Source of the DNA: Candidatus Enterovibrio escicola
GTDB lineage: Bacteria > Pseudomonadota > Gammaproteobacteria > Enterobacterales > Vibrionaceae
Assembly: GCF_002464935.1 (NCBI RefSeq)
Contig: NZ_NBYY01000034.1
Location: 62,001 to 126,000 of the forward strand
Length of the DNA stretch: 64,000 nt
Reading direction: 5' to 3'
The position numbers and the translations under genes were made by a program. Each line of letters opens with the position of its first letter. The stretch's first letter is position 1. Below the pieces are notes generated by a model. That model saw nothing but the letters and a program-made list of their open reading frames with translations, searched no databases and was not told the DNA's origin. Below are positions 17,964 to 28,957 of this stretch, one piece after another.

Positions 17964-19160
17964 TTGTCTAAGCTGGTTCTTGTTATTAACTGCGGTAGTT
18001 CATCGCTGAAATTTGCTATTATTGACGCTCAAACAGGCGATGAGCACTTAAATGGTCTTGCTGAATGCTTACACTTGCCAGAAGCTCGTATTAAGTGGGA
18101 ATTGGACGGTAAGCACAAAGCTAAGCTCAGCGAAGATGCTGCACATAAAGAAGCTCTGAGCTTCATCGTTGACACCATCCTAGCCTCAAAGCCTAAACTA
18201 GCACAAAAATTATGCGCAGTCGGTCACCGAGTTGTTCACGGTGGCGAGCAATTCACTGCTTCAGTTGTAATTACGGCCGAAGTACTAAAGGGAATTCAAG
18301 AGTGTTCAATTCTTGCTCCTCTTCACAATCCTCCAGCCCTCGAAGGTATCAGTGCAGCACAAGCTGCGTTTCCAGCGCTTAAAAACGTAGCAGTATTCGA
18401 TACCGCGTTTCACCAGTCTATACCTGAAGAAGCATATTTATACGCACTACCATACAAACTATACAAAGAAAATGCTATCCGTCGTTACGGAATGCACGGG
18501 AGTTCTCACCTGTTTATCACTCGCGCTACCGCAAAAATTCTGGGTAAAGAAGAGAAAGATATAAACATCATCAATTGTCACCTAGGTAACGGAGCGTCAG
18601 TATGCGCGATTAAGAATGGTCAGTCTGTTGATACATCTATGGGTTTAACGCCACTGGAAGGTTTGGTCATGGGTACTCGTTCAGGTGACATCGACCCAGC
18701 AATAATTTTTCACCTGCACGATGTACTAGGATACAGTATTAATAAAATCAATACCATACTGACCAAAGAGTCAGGACTGTTAGGTCTGACTGAAGTGACG
18801 TCTGACTGCCGTTTCGTTGAAGAGAACTATGGTCAGAAAGAAGAAGCAACTCGTACAATGAACGTATTATGTCACCGGTTGGCGAAATATATTGCAGGTT
18901 ATACTGCATGTCTGGAAGGCCGTCTGGACGCAATCGTATTCACTGGAGGTATCGGAGAAAACTCGGGAGCAATCCGTGAGCAAGTTCTGAATCGTCTAGG
19001 TTTGCTAGGTATTGAAATAGATCAAAAGCATAACATGGAAGCACGGTTTGGTAATGAAGGTGTTATCACTACTGATAACAGCCGTATACCTGTGATGGTT
19101 ATTTCTACAAACGAAGAACTGATTATCGCACAAGATACTGCGCATCTGTCTACATTTTAA
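17964..19160 (+). CDS. ackA: Acetate kinase
   Basis: Converts acetyl phosphate and ADP to acetate and ATP in the Pta-AckA overflow pathway. The 398-residue protein carries the ASKHA-type nucleotide motifs [13 protein letters not shown] and FTGGIGENS, the substrate region HNPPALEGI, and [20 protein letters not shown]. It appears intact. The start codon is TTG, as judged from the family N-terminus [12 protein letters not shown]. Confidence 0.97.
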   Translation: MSKLVLVINCGSSSLKFAIIDAQTGDEHLNGLAECLHLPEARIKWELDGKHKAKLSEDAAHKEALSFIVDTILASKPKLAQKLCAVGHRVVHGGEQFTASVVITAEVLKGIQECSILAPLHNPPALEGISAAQAAFPALKNVAVFDTAFHQSIPEEAYLYALPYKLYKENAIRRYGMHGSSHLFITRATAKILGKEEKDINIINCHLGNGASVCAIKNGQSVDTSMGLTPLEGLVMGTRSGDIDPAIIFHLHDVLGYSINKINTILTKESGLLGLTEVTSDCRFVEENYGQKEEATRTMNVLCHRLAKYIAGYTACLEGRLDAIVFTGGIGENSGAIREQVLNRLGLLGIEIDQKHNMEARFGNEGVITTDNSRIPVMVISTNEELIIAQDTAHLSTF

Positions 19161-19302
19161 GGGTTAATTCAGGATGCTATTTACGGCTAGTTTCTCTGAT
19201 TAGCCGTCATCAGTTTGATGATGTTGTTTGTCAAATTAAACACATTTTAAGGAGCTGCCAATCATAGGTTATGCTCCTGCCGTAGTTAAAGAGGAATCAA
19301 CC

Positions 19303-21459
19303 GTGTCCCGTACTATCATGATCATTCCAATCGGTGCTGGTGTAGGCATGACGAGTATCAGCCTCGGTGTACTGCGTGCATTGGAACACACGGGTGTTCG
19401 TGTTTCGTTTTTTAAACCGATCGCACAATCCCGTCACGGCAGCAATCAACCAGACTTGACTACCGCTATTATAGAATCAAACAGTGACATGAAAGTAGCC
19501 TCGCCACTAAGCATGTCGAGTGCTGAAAAACTGATTCGTACCGACAAAACTGACGTTTTGATGGAAGAAATCATAGCACGTTTTCAAAGAGCGATCGCAA
19601 ATACGGACGTGACAGTTATTGAAGGTCTGGTTCCAACACGTAACCACCCGTTCGCGAACCAAGTGAACTATGAGATCGCAAAAACTTTGGACGCTGAAAT
19701 CGTGTTCGTTGCAAGACCAAGTACTGATAATTTAGCACAATTAAAAGAGCATATTGAGATTGCAGTATCTAACTTTGGAGGTTCCAAGAACAAGTACATT
19801 GCTGGTGTCATCATCAATAAACACAATGCGCCTGTCGATGAACACGGACGGACTCGTCCAGATCTTTCTGATATTTTTGATGGACCGACAGCTGCAAGAC
19901 CAACCAACGTGGAAGTGATGGAGATTTTCAATACTAGTCCAATCCGCGTACTAGGTTGTGTACCTTGGAGTATTGATCTAATCGCGACCCGTGCAAGCGA
20001 TCTCGCTGCACATCTTAACGCAGAAATCATTAATGCAGGAGAAATTAAGACTCGTCGAATTAAGAGCGTCACTTTCTGTGCGCGCTCTATTCCGAACATG
20101 GTTGAACATTTCCGTCCAGGATCTCTGCTAGTCACATCAGCAGACCGTCCTGACGTTATCGTTGCAGCTTGCTTGGCAGTTATGAACGGTCTAGAAATTG
20201 GTGCACTGCTACTAACTGGTGGTTACAGTATGCCTGAACAACTTTATGGTCTATGTGCACGGGCGTTTGAATCTGGCTTACCCGTATTCACCACCAAAGG
20301 TAACACTTGGCAAACGTCTCTACACCTTCAAAGCTTTAGCTTAGAGGTGCCTTCTGACGACAAAGAACGTGTTGAGTTTGTTAAAGAACATGTTGCCAGC
20401 CACGTCGATAGTCACTGGATTACGTCTCTGTCTGAGGGATCTACCCGCGAGCGTCGTCTCAGCCCACCAGCATTCCGTTACCAGTTGACTGAACTTGCAC
20501 GTAAGGCATCAAAGCGTATCGTACTGCCTGAAGGTGATGAACCACGTACCGTGAAAGCGGCTACGATCTGTGCTAAACGTAAAATTGCGGAGTGTGTACT
20601 TCTGGGCAATCCAGAAATCATCAAACGTGTTGCAGAACAGCAAGGTGTCACACTGGGTGATGGTATAACAATCATCGATCCAGATACCGTACGTGAGAAA
20701 TACGTTGCACGTCTGGTTGAATTGCGTAAAAACGCAGGTATGACCGAAGTGGTTGCGCGTGAACAGCTGAAAGATACAGTGGTACTAGGTACCATGATGC
20801 TTGAGTCAAATGAAGTATCTGGTCTGGTATCTGGTGCAATTCACACCACAGCAAACACTATACGTCCGCCACTGCAAATCATCAAAACTTCACCTGGTTC
20901 ATCTCTGGTGTCTTCTGTATTCTTCATGCTGCTACCAGAGCAAGTACTAGTCTACGGTGACTGTGCGATTAATCCAGATCCAAATGCAGAACAACTGGCT
21001 GAAATTGCAATTCAATCTGCAGATTCTGCAAAAGCATTCGGTATTGAGCCGCGCGTAGCAATGATCTCATACTCTACTGGTACTTCTGGTCAGGGTGTAG
21101 ACGTTGAAAAAGTACGCGAAGCGACGCTGATAGCACATCAGAAGCGTCCTGATCTGATCATTGACGGCCCTTTGCAGTACGACGCAGCCATCATGGAAAA
21201 TGTAGCAGCTTCTAAAGCACCTAACTCCCCAGTAGCAGGTAAAGCAACGGTATTCATCTTTCCTGACCTGAACACTGGTAATACCACCTATAAAGCAGTA
21301 CAACGTTCTGCAGAACTAGTGTCTATCGGCCCAATGCTGCAGGGAATGCGTAAGCCTGTTAACGACCTATCACGTGGAGCGCTGATAGACGATATAGTCT
21401 ACACCGTAGCACTGACTGCCATTCAAGCGCAACAAGCTGAGGATACGGCATCGGAGTAA
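19303..21459 (+). CDS. pta: Phosphate acetyltransferase
   Basis: Makes acetyl phosphate from acetyl-CoA, upstream of AckA. The 718-residue protein has the long gammaproteobacterial architecture: an N-terminal BioD-like P-loop domain ([14 protein letters not shown]), a DRTGG middle domain, and the C-terminal PTA_PTB catalytic domain from about residue 390 ([33 protein letters not shown]). It starts at GTG 19,303, 142 bp after ackA. Confidence 0.97.
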   Translation: MSRTIMIIPIGAGVGMTSISLGVLRALEHTGVRVSFFKPIAQSRHGSNQPDLTTAIIESNSDMKVASPLSMSSAEKLIRTDKTDVLMEEIIARFQRAIANTDVTVIEGLVPTRNHPFANQVNYEIAKTLDAEIVFVARPSTDNLAQLKEHIEIAVSNFGGSKNKYIAGVIINKHNAPVDEHGRTRPDLSDIFDGPTAARPTNVEVMEIFNTSPIRVLGCVPWSIDLIATRASDLAAHLNAEIINAGEIKTRRIKSVTFCARSIPNMVEHFRPGSLLVTSADRPDVIVAACLAVMNGLEIGALLLTGGYSMPEQLYGLCARAFESGLPVFTTKGNTWQTSLHLQSFSLEVPSDDKERVEFVKEHVASHVDSHWITSLSEGSTRERRLSPPAFRYQLTELARKASKRIVLPEGDEPRTVKAATICAKRKIAECVLLGNPEIIKRVAEQQGVTLGDGITIIDPDTVREKYVARLVELRKNAGMTEVVAREQLKDTVVLGTMMLESNEVSGLVSGAIHTTANTIRPPLQIIKTSPGSSLVSSVFFMLLPEQVLVYGDCAINPDPNAEQLAEIAIQSADSAKAFGIEPRVAMISYSTGTSGQGVDVEKVREATLIAHQKRPDLIIDGPLQYDAAIMENVAASKAPNSPVAGKATVFIFPDLNTGNTTYKAVQRSAELVSIGPMLQGMRKPVNDLSRGALIDDIVYTVALTAIQAQQAEDTASE

Positions 21460-21543
21460 ATTTTGAACTTATTGCTATAAATAATCGTTCTTTTGAAAAA
21501 CCCTAAGCGAGATGCGCCGGCTTTTTTATTTACACTTCCTTAG

Positions 21544-22105
21544 GGCGTTGTTTCCAAAATATCTGAACTAATCGCAATTCCTAAGATTAGATTATCATGA
21601 AATTAAGCGGGAAAGGTATGCCATTGTCTAAAGCATCAAGGTCATCGTAGCTATGGATTTATATTTTCGTATACCGTGATTGAAGCGGCACTGATGGTAA
21701 AAGGTATTTTAAAACTCCCAGTTCGTGAATTAGAAGGCTTTCTCAATTCGGTTCTTACGTTGATGAATGTTCCGCTGAAATTCTCTACATATACTCGTAG
21801 TAGTAAGCGTTCTAAGAACGTAAAAGTTAAGTATCGTTTGCTAAGTCGAGGAGTTTTCGCCCACGTCTTTATTGATGACACAGGCCTAAAGGTATACGGT
21901 TAAGCTGAATGAAAAACGCGTAAACACGGTAAGGAAAAGCGACATATCTAGCGAAAACTTCATCTCCCAGTTGATATGTCTACTCATTAGGTTATTGCTA
22001 CAGAGGTTAGCACAATTTTTGTGGGTGGATAATGAGGTTTTACCTACATTGCTTAACCCATTACGACGAAAAATACAGCAAGTTAGTGCTGATGGAGCCT
22101 ATAGC
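21544..22105 (+). mobile_element. IS5-family (lineage A) remnant, 5' two thirds
   Basis: Starts with the terminus ggcgttgtttcc. It encodes IEAALMVKGILKLPVRELEGF, KYRLLSRGVFAHVFID, DTGLKVYG, KTRKHGKEKRH and LHLPVDMSTH, the middle of an IS5-type DDE transposase, with stops. The 3' part is replaced by IS630 sequence. Confidence 0.8.
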
Positions 22106-22409
22106 TAGATAAAAATAAATTAGCATAATCCATATGCTGATAAAACAGCTCGTCAATGGAACAGCGCTTTTTTCTTCTTTTAGACTTTACCTCTGCCCAT
22201 TTATTCTCTATTGGGTTAAGATCTGGACAGTAAGGAAGAAGCTACTCTAAAATACAACCACGAGCTTCAATTGCTTCCAGTGTGTCGATACGCTTATGAA
22301 AACTCGCATTATCCATAACAATCACAGCTTGCTCTGGAATTTTCGGAAGTAAATCTTGTTCGATCCATGCGTGAAATACCTCTGCATTGACGTTTCCAAT
22401 TACTAAACT
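22106..22409 (-). mobile_element. IS630-family remnant (copy 1)
   Basis: Minus-strand translation gives VFHAWIEQDLLPKIPEQAVIV, MDNASFHKRIDTLEAIEA and PDLNPIENKWAEVK, the classic IS630 DDE triad region. Its N-terminal half is cut by an IS982 insertion at 22,410. Confidence 0.87.
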
Positions 22410-23155
22410 AACCTGAGCTACGGATAAGAAATGAACTAAATGCCAAAGTCGCGATCAAATCCTTTGAAATAAACTATTGACTGCCCAAGCACTTGGGCAT
22501 GAATAACTTAGATGCCGTTTTCATCAATATCGACGACTTTTGCCAAACTTTCCTTCCTGCAGGGAAAATATCTAATTTCTTCCGGTATCAAATAAAAAAA
22601 CAGGCTTTCTCGCCTCTTATGTTAGCGAAGTGATGACGATAGTGATAGCTTTCCATCAATCTAGGTATCGAGATTTCAAAACTTATTACATCCACTTTGT
22701 TTGTCGCTACCTCACCGACAGGGATTGCATTTGTTGATTCGTCCAAGTTACAGGTTTATAACAACCTACGCATTTTCAGACATCAGACTTTTAAAGGTAC
22801 CGAGAAGTGAGGAAAAGGAACGAGGGGTGGTTATACGGAGATAAAGATTATATCTCTGGTCCATTGGAGCAAGAACTTGCAAATAAGGGAGTGACACCTT
22901 AAACAGGCATAAAAAATATGAAACCCAAAGTGATGAAACTTTGAAACCGCCTGATGCTCCGGAAACGATTTATGATTTAAGCCATTTTTGACCAACTAAA
23001 AAACATATCCAGAATCAAGAATTCTCAGTACCGTAGTTGTATCAGCTTTATGGTCAACTTGCTGGCGGAGCTTATCGCGTATTCATTTAAACCAAAGAAG
23101 CCGAGCATCAAGATGACTCGGTTTGATAAGCAAGCGCTTATGCAGATCTGAGGTT
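22410..23155 (+). mobile_element. IS982 remnant with both ends
   Basis: The left end aacctgagctacggataag and the right end gcagatctgaggtt are both present. The transposase (MNNLDAVFINIDDFCQTF, HQSRYRDFKTYYIHFVCRY, RNSQYRSCISFMVNLLAGG) has internal deletions and frameshifts. The flanks carry aattac on both sides, possibly part of a target duplication. Confidence 0.85.
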
Positions 23156-23358
23156 AATTACCCCATTTCACGGGGATTTAATGACGAAATTAGTATACCT
23201 CTGCCTTCCAGTAGGACTGGTTTGATGACACCATGCCCTGTATTATCTATTTTTGATGGGTCTCACTACACCTACAAATGGATGCCTTGGTCCTGATATC
23301 AGTAAAAACCGTTGAAATCTCCATCTTTACGTTATTTTGGTATGAGGTGATACCTAAA

Positions 23359-23985
23359 TCATTCCGCCTTCTTTTTTAAAGCAATTAGGTATTCTTCTGC
23401 TATCACGAAATCAAATCGATTCACTGCATCTTTTAGATTCTTGAATTCATCCAATTGATTGCACCATCGTGGCAAAACCTTTGACAATAAAGTGAGTGTA
23501 TGATGAGCTCCTATGTCAAAATTCCGCAGATTCACTTGCAACGCATCGAGCTGCTGCATTAAATCAGCCTCGAGCGGTCTAATTTTTTCCTCCGAGACTA
23601 ATATTTCTTCAACAGTAACATGACTCAGAATCTCATCGAATCTGACAATTGCATCAGTAATCATAGTTTGCAGAACAAGAACGTCACATTCAGATACGAC
23701 ATCCCCAGCGTTATATTTCTCTTCTAACACATCTGCCATAGCGGAAATTTCGCCAGCACCAATATTGCCCCCTGCTCCTTTGCATGAATGCGCGAGGATA
23801 GCTTTTTCTCCGTTATTGTCAAGTGTCAACAATTGTTCCATCGCCGATACCTGTGATGTAAGAAACAGCGACAGTATTTCTAGATACTTTGCTTTATTTC
23901 CTCCAAATCTCTTCATACCCTCATTGAGATTAATACCAGGAATATTATCTACCATAAGGTCGAACAGGGTGTCATTGTATTCCAT
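23359..23985 (-). CDS. HPt-domain phosphotransfer protein
   Basis: A 208-residue protein with one histidine phosphotransfer domain. The phospho-accepting histidine is in AHSCKGAGGNIGA (about residue 66). The N-terminal LPGI-like segment (NIPGINLNEGMKRFGGN) is typical of HPt domains at the end of hybrid sensor kinases. A helical C-terminal domain follows (LTLLSKVLPRW, VNRFDFVIAEEYLIALKK). A strong ribosome binding site, AGGAGG, lies 7 bases before the ATG, so it can be made as a free protein. No sensor kinase partner is visible. It may have been the tail of a phosphorelay whose other genes are lost. Partner unknown. Confidence 0.8.
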   Translation of the reverse strand: MEYNDTLFDLMVDNIPGINLNEGMKRFGGNKAKYLEILSLFLTSQVSAMEQLLTLDNNGEKAILAHSCKGAGGNIGAGEISAMADVLEEKYNAGDVVSECDVLVLQTMITDAIVRFDEILSHVTVEEILVSEEKIRPLEADLMQQLDALQVNLRNFDIGAHHTLTLLSKVLPRWCNQLDEFKNLKDAVNRFDFVIAEEYLIALKKKAE

Positions 23986-24009
23986 TTCTTCCCTCCTTAT
24001 ATAACGAGC

Positions 24010-24202
24010 TTACTCTTCGTAACTACCCTCAATGGCCATCTCTTTGATTTCCCTAACATTCTCCGTATTAGCTCTGTCAACAAAGATAGCAATAATTTTT
24101 TCTACCTTTTGTTTCCTCATTGATACCCACTTTAATTTTTCTTGTTTGTATTTACAGACTGTTTTACTATCTTTAAACACAGTCCTCTTAATCTAATTCG
24201 TT
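24010..24202 (-). pseudogene. Short open fragment upstream of the HPt gene
   Basis: An open stretch ending 24 bp before the HPt start encodes KIIAIFVDRANTENVREI and KEMAIEGSYEE. This resembles weakly the first helices of another HPt domain, and no His motif follows. An ATG is available at 24,120, giving 36 residues. It is probably a remnant of an adjacent signalling gene. Confidence 0.3.
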
Positions 24203-24864
24203 ATGTTAGGTTAACTCTAAAATCAGAACGTGTGAACGTTATTTCATCGGCACTTATTTCAACACATTAAAATTAAAAGGTTAGGAAAGATGGTAATTCT
24301 TATTCCAGTAACGCTTTCAATATTTTCACTGGTTTCATAACCGTGGGTTACGAATAGATCTATGAAAATATAAATAGGCTAATCAGTTGTTTGTGATCTA
24401 AAGAATCAACATGATGACACTTACAGAAAAAATCAGTGAAAATAGGATCTCTAAGCTAACTATTACTCCTAAAAAAGTATTGGGAGGGCTAACACCTTTT
24501 GCTTGCTAGCATATTCCTCTTATTTCTTAAATCCATGCCTTCTTCACAAGAGTTGTGTAGGAAAACATGAACACAGCCACATTCACAACTTTAGCTAAAA
24601 TATAAGAGTATTCAGATGTAAATACATCCAGTATATCGTGATGATTATGCCGTAACTGGCAAACTAGCACCATGATACTATCAACCTATCAACCTCTAAC
24701 CATATCAACCAATGACGGCCTTCTGTGGATAAAGTGCCGACTTGTATCGAGAAGAGATTTTATGTCCTTAATTAGGAGCCGTTGATCTCTGCTGTACCAA
24801 AGGCGTTTTCTACTAAATCTAGATGCTTATATAGGAATAAGTTTATACTGTTTTTATTGATATC
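24203..24864. other. Gene-free decayed region
   Basis: About 660 bases with no reading frame I can support and no IS type I can recognise. It is probably neutral debris of deleted genes. Confidence 0.4.
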
Positions 24865-25030
24865 TCGCCTCTGAGTTAGCGAAGTGATGACGATAGTGAT
24901 AGCTTTCCATTAATCATGGTATCGAGACTTCAAAACCCATTACATCCACTTTGTTTCTCGCTACCTCACTAACAAATTTCCTGAATAAGTGAGCTACACG
25001 AGAATGCTCAAGCTCATACAAGATGTTATT
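24865..25030 (+). mobile_element. IS982 internal fragment
   Basis: Encodes EVMTIVIAFH-LWYRDFKTHYI and the FVSRYLTNKFPE block of the IS982 transposase. It has no ends. It joins an IS91-like left end directly at about 25,034. Confidence 0.75.
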
Positions 25031-25033
25031 TTA

Positions 25034-26340
25034 ACTAAGAATTTCCTCCAAGAAACTATATGTAGTAGAGCTTAAGGCATGTCCCTTTCTATGATATATT
25101 TAGCATGCTTAAACATATAAAAGGCATGAATGAATTTAAAAGGTATCAAATCGAAGCTGCTTCGCTTTAAACGTATTTTCACTACAAATTGAGCCATATT
25201 CGTATCCAGTCATCCCCGCTATTACACCGCTTATTATCATTCAGAAATAGCTAAGATACTGAAGTGTGGAAGCTCAGAAAATGGCTTTGCCACTTACTAA
25301 TTCTTGGGTTGCGGTCAAGGGCAACATAAAGTTAATTTCAGTTGTAAGGGGAAAGCTTATCCGCAATGTGGAAAGCGTTCTGCACGAGAAAGTATGGTTA
25401 AAATAGGCATCCGCCTATTTCCTAGAGTGAACTGTCGGCAAATTGTCTTAACATTGCCTGAGCAACTTCTGATTCCTTTCCATAATCACTCCAATCAGAA
25501 GCCTTTGTATTCTGGGTTGATGGTCTTGGTAGAAGCCTGTTTATCAGAGTTGATTTAGGAACACTTTAAGACCGATGCGTGTGAAATTACCGTCATTGTT
25601 TTCATCCATACCCATAGCCGTAATGGCAACTAAAATCCGCATTTACATGTGTAACTAGCTGAAGGTGCATTCTTTTCTTCAAACTAGGATTGGAAATCGT
25701 TTCAGCATTTATCGTTATTTCAGCTAAAATTACTTTGGTACAAACACTTACTGAAGTTAATAGAGATTGAGTTTCCGGCACGGAAATATGTGATTAGAAC
25801 CTTATGGACTAATTATCCTGATGGTTTCTATACCCATCCTAGCAATGGTCGTAAAAATAAAGTCCCACGCAAAAACTACCAAGGGTTAATACAATACCTA
25901 ACCAACTATTTGTCATACCCACCGATAGGCTTATCTAGGATAGTTGGGTATGATGGTCATCAAGTCAGGTATTACTATCAATCACATAAAACGAAGTTGA
26001 AAACTAATGAGACAGTGGATGCTTAGGTATTTGTTGGCAGGCTGGTTCAGCCTATTCTTCCTAAAGAATTTCAACGAGTAAGATATTATGGCCTTCAAGC
26101 GACAGCGCGCTTTAAGAAGGGGTATGGAGTGATAGCGAGGGCAGCAAGAGACTTGGTAGATGCAATGATGAGCTACACCAAACGTATCAGCTATTGTAGA
26201 GCTTTTCCAAGAGGTAGCAGGTCGTAATCCCTTAAAATGTATGTTTTGTGGGAGAAGGATGAAATTGGTTAGGCTCTCCCACCCAAATCATGGTGTATTC
26301 TTCGATTTATTTGCTCCCGATAGTGGTTAATTGATATGGT
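25034..26340 (+). mobile_element. IS91-like element, most complete copy
   Basis: Starts with the shared terminus (atttcctccaagaaacta) and extends for about 1.3 kb. It encodes CGKRSARESMVKIGIRLFP, VLTLPEQLLIPFHNHSNQK, HTHSRNGN-NPHLHV (HUH motif), IRTLWTNYPDGF, and YLTNYLSYPPIGLSRIVGYD (paired tyrosines as in IS91-type Y2 transposases). RVRYYGLQATARFKK follows. Stops and frameshifts disable it. Family placement rests on the HUH and Y2 motifs only. Confidence 0.65.
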
Positions 26341-26352
26341 TTTTGTTTTTTC

Positions 26353-26402
26353 ACTTAGAAATCTCCTATCAGAAACTATATGTGGTCTTAACTCTTCTCG
26401 AG
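26353..26402 (+). mobile_element. Isolated IS91-like left terminus
   Basis: About 50 bp of the same terminus (agaaactatatgtggt) with no element body behind it. It is cut by an IS982 fragment. Confidence 0.6.
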
Positions 26403-26404
26403 TA

Positions 26405-26702
26405 CTATACATCAGCATTAATGCGGTTGTCCTCGTTCCGCTTTGCTCTTCACTCACCGTCAGGAAAGGTTGACAGGGATTGCCTTCGTTGATACGTCCA
26501 CGCTACAGGTTTATCATAACCTCCGCATTCTCGGATATCAGGTTTTTAAAGGTACCGAGAAGCGAGGAAACAATTTATTATTGAAACCATTTTTGACTAA
26601 CTAAAAAATATATCCCAAATTGAGCATTCTCGGCACCCTAGTTGTATCAGCTTTATGATTAACTTGCTGGCGAGACTCATCGCGTATGCAGATCTGAGAT
26701 TA
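26405..26702 (+). mobile_element. IS982 right-end remnant
   Basis: Contains LTGIAFVDTSTLQVYHNLRI-like text, [10 protein letters not shown]-like text, and the right terminus gcagatctgagatt. The middle is deleted. Confidence 0.75.
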
Positions 26703-27200
26703 CTTATATGAAAGTGGGTTTGCCCAGAGTATGCCTCAAACGCAGGGTTACTCTGAAAAAGGAAGTCAATATTATGGAGTTCATGATTGGTGCTCGAAAG
26801 AAAGAGTTAACGACATTTATGCTATCATTAATCCTACGTTTCTAACGCTTAGCTTAGTAATTATAAGCCTCAATGCTGAGGTATTTCACGCATAGATCGA
26901 ACAAGATTTACTTCCGAAAGTACCAGAGGAAGCTATGATTTTTATGAATAATTCAAGTTTTTATAAGCGTATCGACACACTGGAAGCAATTGAAGCTCCT
27001 AGTTGTACTTTAGAGTGGCTGCCTCCTTACAATCCAGATTGTAACCCAATAAAACATAAATGGGCAGAGGTGAAATCTATTAAGAAGGAAAGATCACTGT
27101 TCCATTGACGAACTGTTATATCAGCAGGTGGATTATGCCAATCTACTTTGATCTACCTATATCTGAATGACGTGCTGACATAACCTTTGGCAGCAACTAT
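26703..27200 (+). mobile_element. IS630-family remnant (copy 2)
   Basis: Encodes LNAEVFHA, IEQDLLPKVPEEAMIF, FYKRIDTLEAIEAPS and NPDCNPIKHKWAEVKS, parallel to copy 1 but with independent mutations (MNNSSFYK in place of MDNASFHK). The N-terminal half is also frameshifted. Confidence 0.83.
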
Positions 27201-27229
27201 CGTATTGACTTCGATAAGATGGTCTAATA

Positions 27230-27715
27230 AGACTGTTTGTATGAATCCTATTGTTCTTTTCCTTCTGGTAATTTAAAGTGGATAGGTAATCCGCCATTAA
27301 TCTACGGCAAGATAAATTTTTGTCGAATTAGCGTTACAGTTTTTTCCTATTTGCTCATAGTTTGGAATTGTTATCCAGTACTGTGTTCATATTCTCGAAC
27401 AATTGAACCATCAATAAAAACCCATTCGAAGGCAGTCATTTTAGATGATTTTATAAAAATCCTTCCTAAAATATATTTTTATATACTAAAAATTAAATTG
27501 TCGATACGTACCACTCCACTCTCAAAATTAACGTGGTAAATTACACCATGGAATATCAGTTCGCATCCGATAGAAAATACCATTAAAAGTCATTCCCTAT
27601 TCTGGTTTATCATAAACACGACCCATGCCCTTCATTAGTTATGAGTGACAGTTCCCAGCGATTATCAGTTAACATGGTTTTAGGCATGGTGTTGTAGATT
27701 AGGTTACTTTGGTGA
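27230..27715 (-). mobile_element. IS5-family (lineage B, IS427-like) remnant
   Basis: Minus-strand translation gives LTDNRWELSLITNEGHGS near 27,640, and further on FEWVFIDGSIVREYEHSTG and INGGLPIHFKLPEG. These match IS427-group IS5 transposases. A second copy is at 54,575-55,265. It is heavily deleted. Confidence 0.65.
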
Positions 27716-28690
27716 AGTGATTACGCTCTCCGTCAGATGAAAGGTACAACCTATCGAAGAGCCAGCCATACTAACGTACACTATCCGCATTCTTTTCTGA
27801 TATGGAGATGTCCATACCCCATAAACAGTTAAATAACAACCATCTGTTTTATATTGAACAACGATTGACTGCGGCTTATTCCTTTAACCAAATTGCTAAA
27901 ACATTTGGTTGTACTTACCCCACTATCAGCCGATAAACCAAGTGTCATATCCCAGACAATTTTCACGGAGTGTACTGTCTATCTTGCATCAGGTAAGGCC
28001 AAATAAACCTACTTCAACGCCACGAACAGGCTAGTTTCAAGTGGCATTTCAGAGGGAACTAAGATGTTCATTGAGGAACGTCTCAGCACGCATAGGACAT
28101 CCGATGTGATTAGCGTCAAACAAATGATCAAGCATGATGAGATACTCAGTGAAAGCACTATTTACCGGTATATCTGGCATGACAGGAATAATAGATGAGC
28201 GCTATACAAAGATCTTCCCCTTCATTAAATACCCTACAAAATTAAGATAAGCAGCGATGATAAGGTAAAGATAAATAACCTTATTGTCATTAAGCAACAC
28301 CATGACATTACTGACGAGAAAACCTAATTTTATCATTCCGAAATTGACACTGTCGTCGGGATTTAGCAAAGGTATTTTTTGATTGCAGTGGTTGATAAAG
28401 TCAATACGCTCTGCTGTATCAGCAAAATGCCCAATAAGTAGGTAGGTACTGTAGTGGAAATATTTTTGAGATTATGAATTCCATCTTTTATAACTTTAGA
28501 ATTCTCACGTCAGATAACGGTATAAAGTTCGCTGGTTATGAGGAGGTTCTAAAATTAAAACCGCTAATTTCTATTTTACCAGATTTTATCTGCTCAAGTG
28601 ATCGGAGGCTGAATGAGCATACAAATAATCTGATAAGGAGATTTTAACTCAAAGAAAATAACTTCAATGAGGTTAGTCATGAGGAAATTA
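27716..28690 (+). mobile_element. IS30-family remnant (copy 1)
   Basis: Encodes the N-terminal helix-turn-helix-like region, then MFIEERLSTHRTSDVISV, KQMIKHDEILSESTIYRYIW, a HSEIDTVVGI-like DDE start and RILTSDNGIKFAGYEE-like text. The order is that of IS30 transposases. Multiple stops. Confidence 0.78.
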
Positions 28691-28957
28691 CCAAGATAAA
28701 ATATATCCTCAACACACATGGTAGAACAACTCTTTGGTATTGTTCACCTAACGATGTTTTTTAGAGTATTTGAGGGCAACTTAAGATATAACACCTGTAA
28801 ATTTGACATAGTGGAAGGCGTTATAATGCTTCACTATTTTGTTCAAAAAATACGCATTAAATATCAACATACCATAATTATGGAAGCACAGAATTGGATC
28901 AATATAAATTGTAGACCTAGGATTATAGTACGTAGGAAGTTAATTGAGATCCCTTGG

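Noticed and set aside
19668-20135. 155-codon open frame antisense to pta
   Set aside because: Shadow of the long pta gene; no ribosome binding site or recognisable domain.
28718-28957. 80-residue N-terminal extension of the HD-GYP protein
   Set aside because: The extension has no family homology and overlaps IS30 debris; the receiver domain starts just after ATG 28,958.
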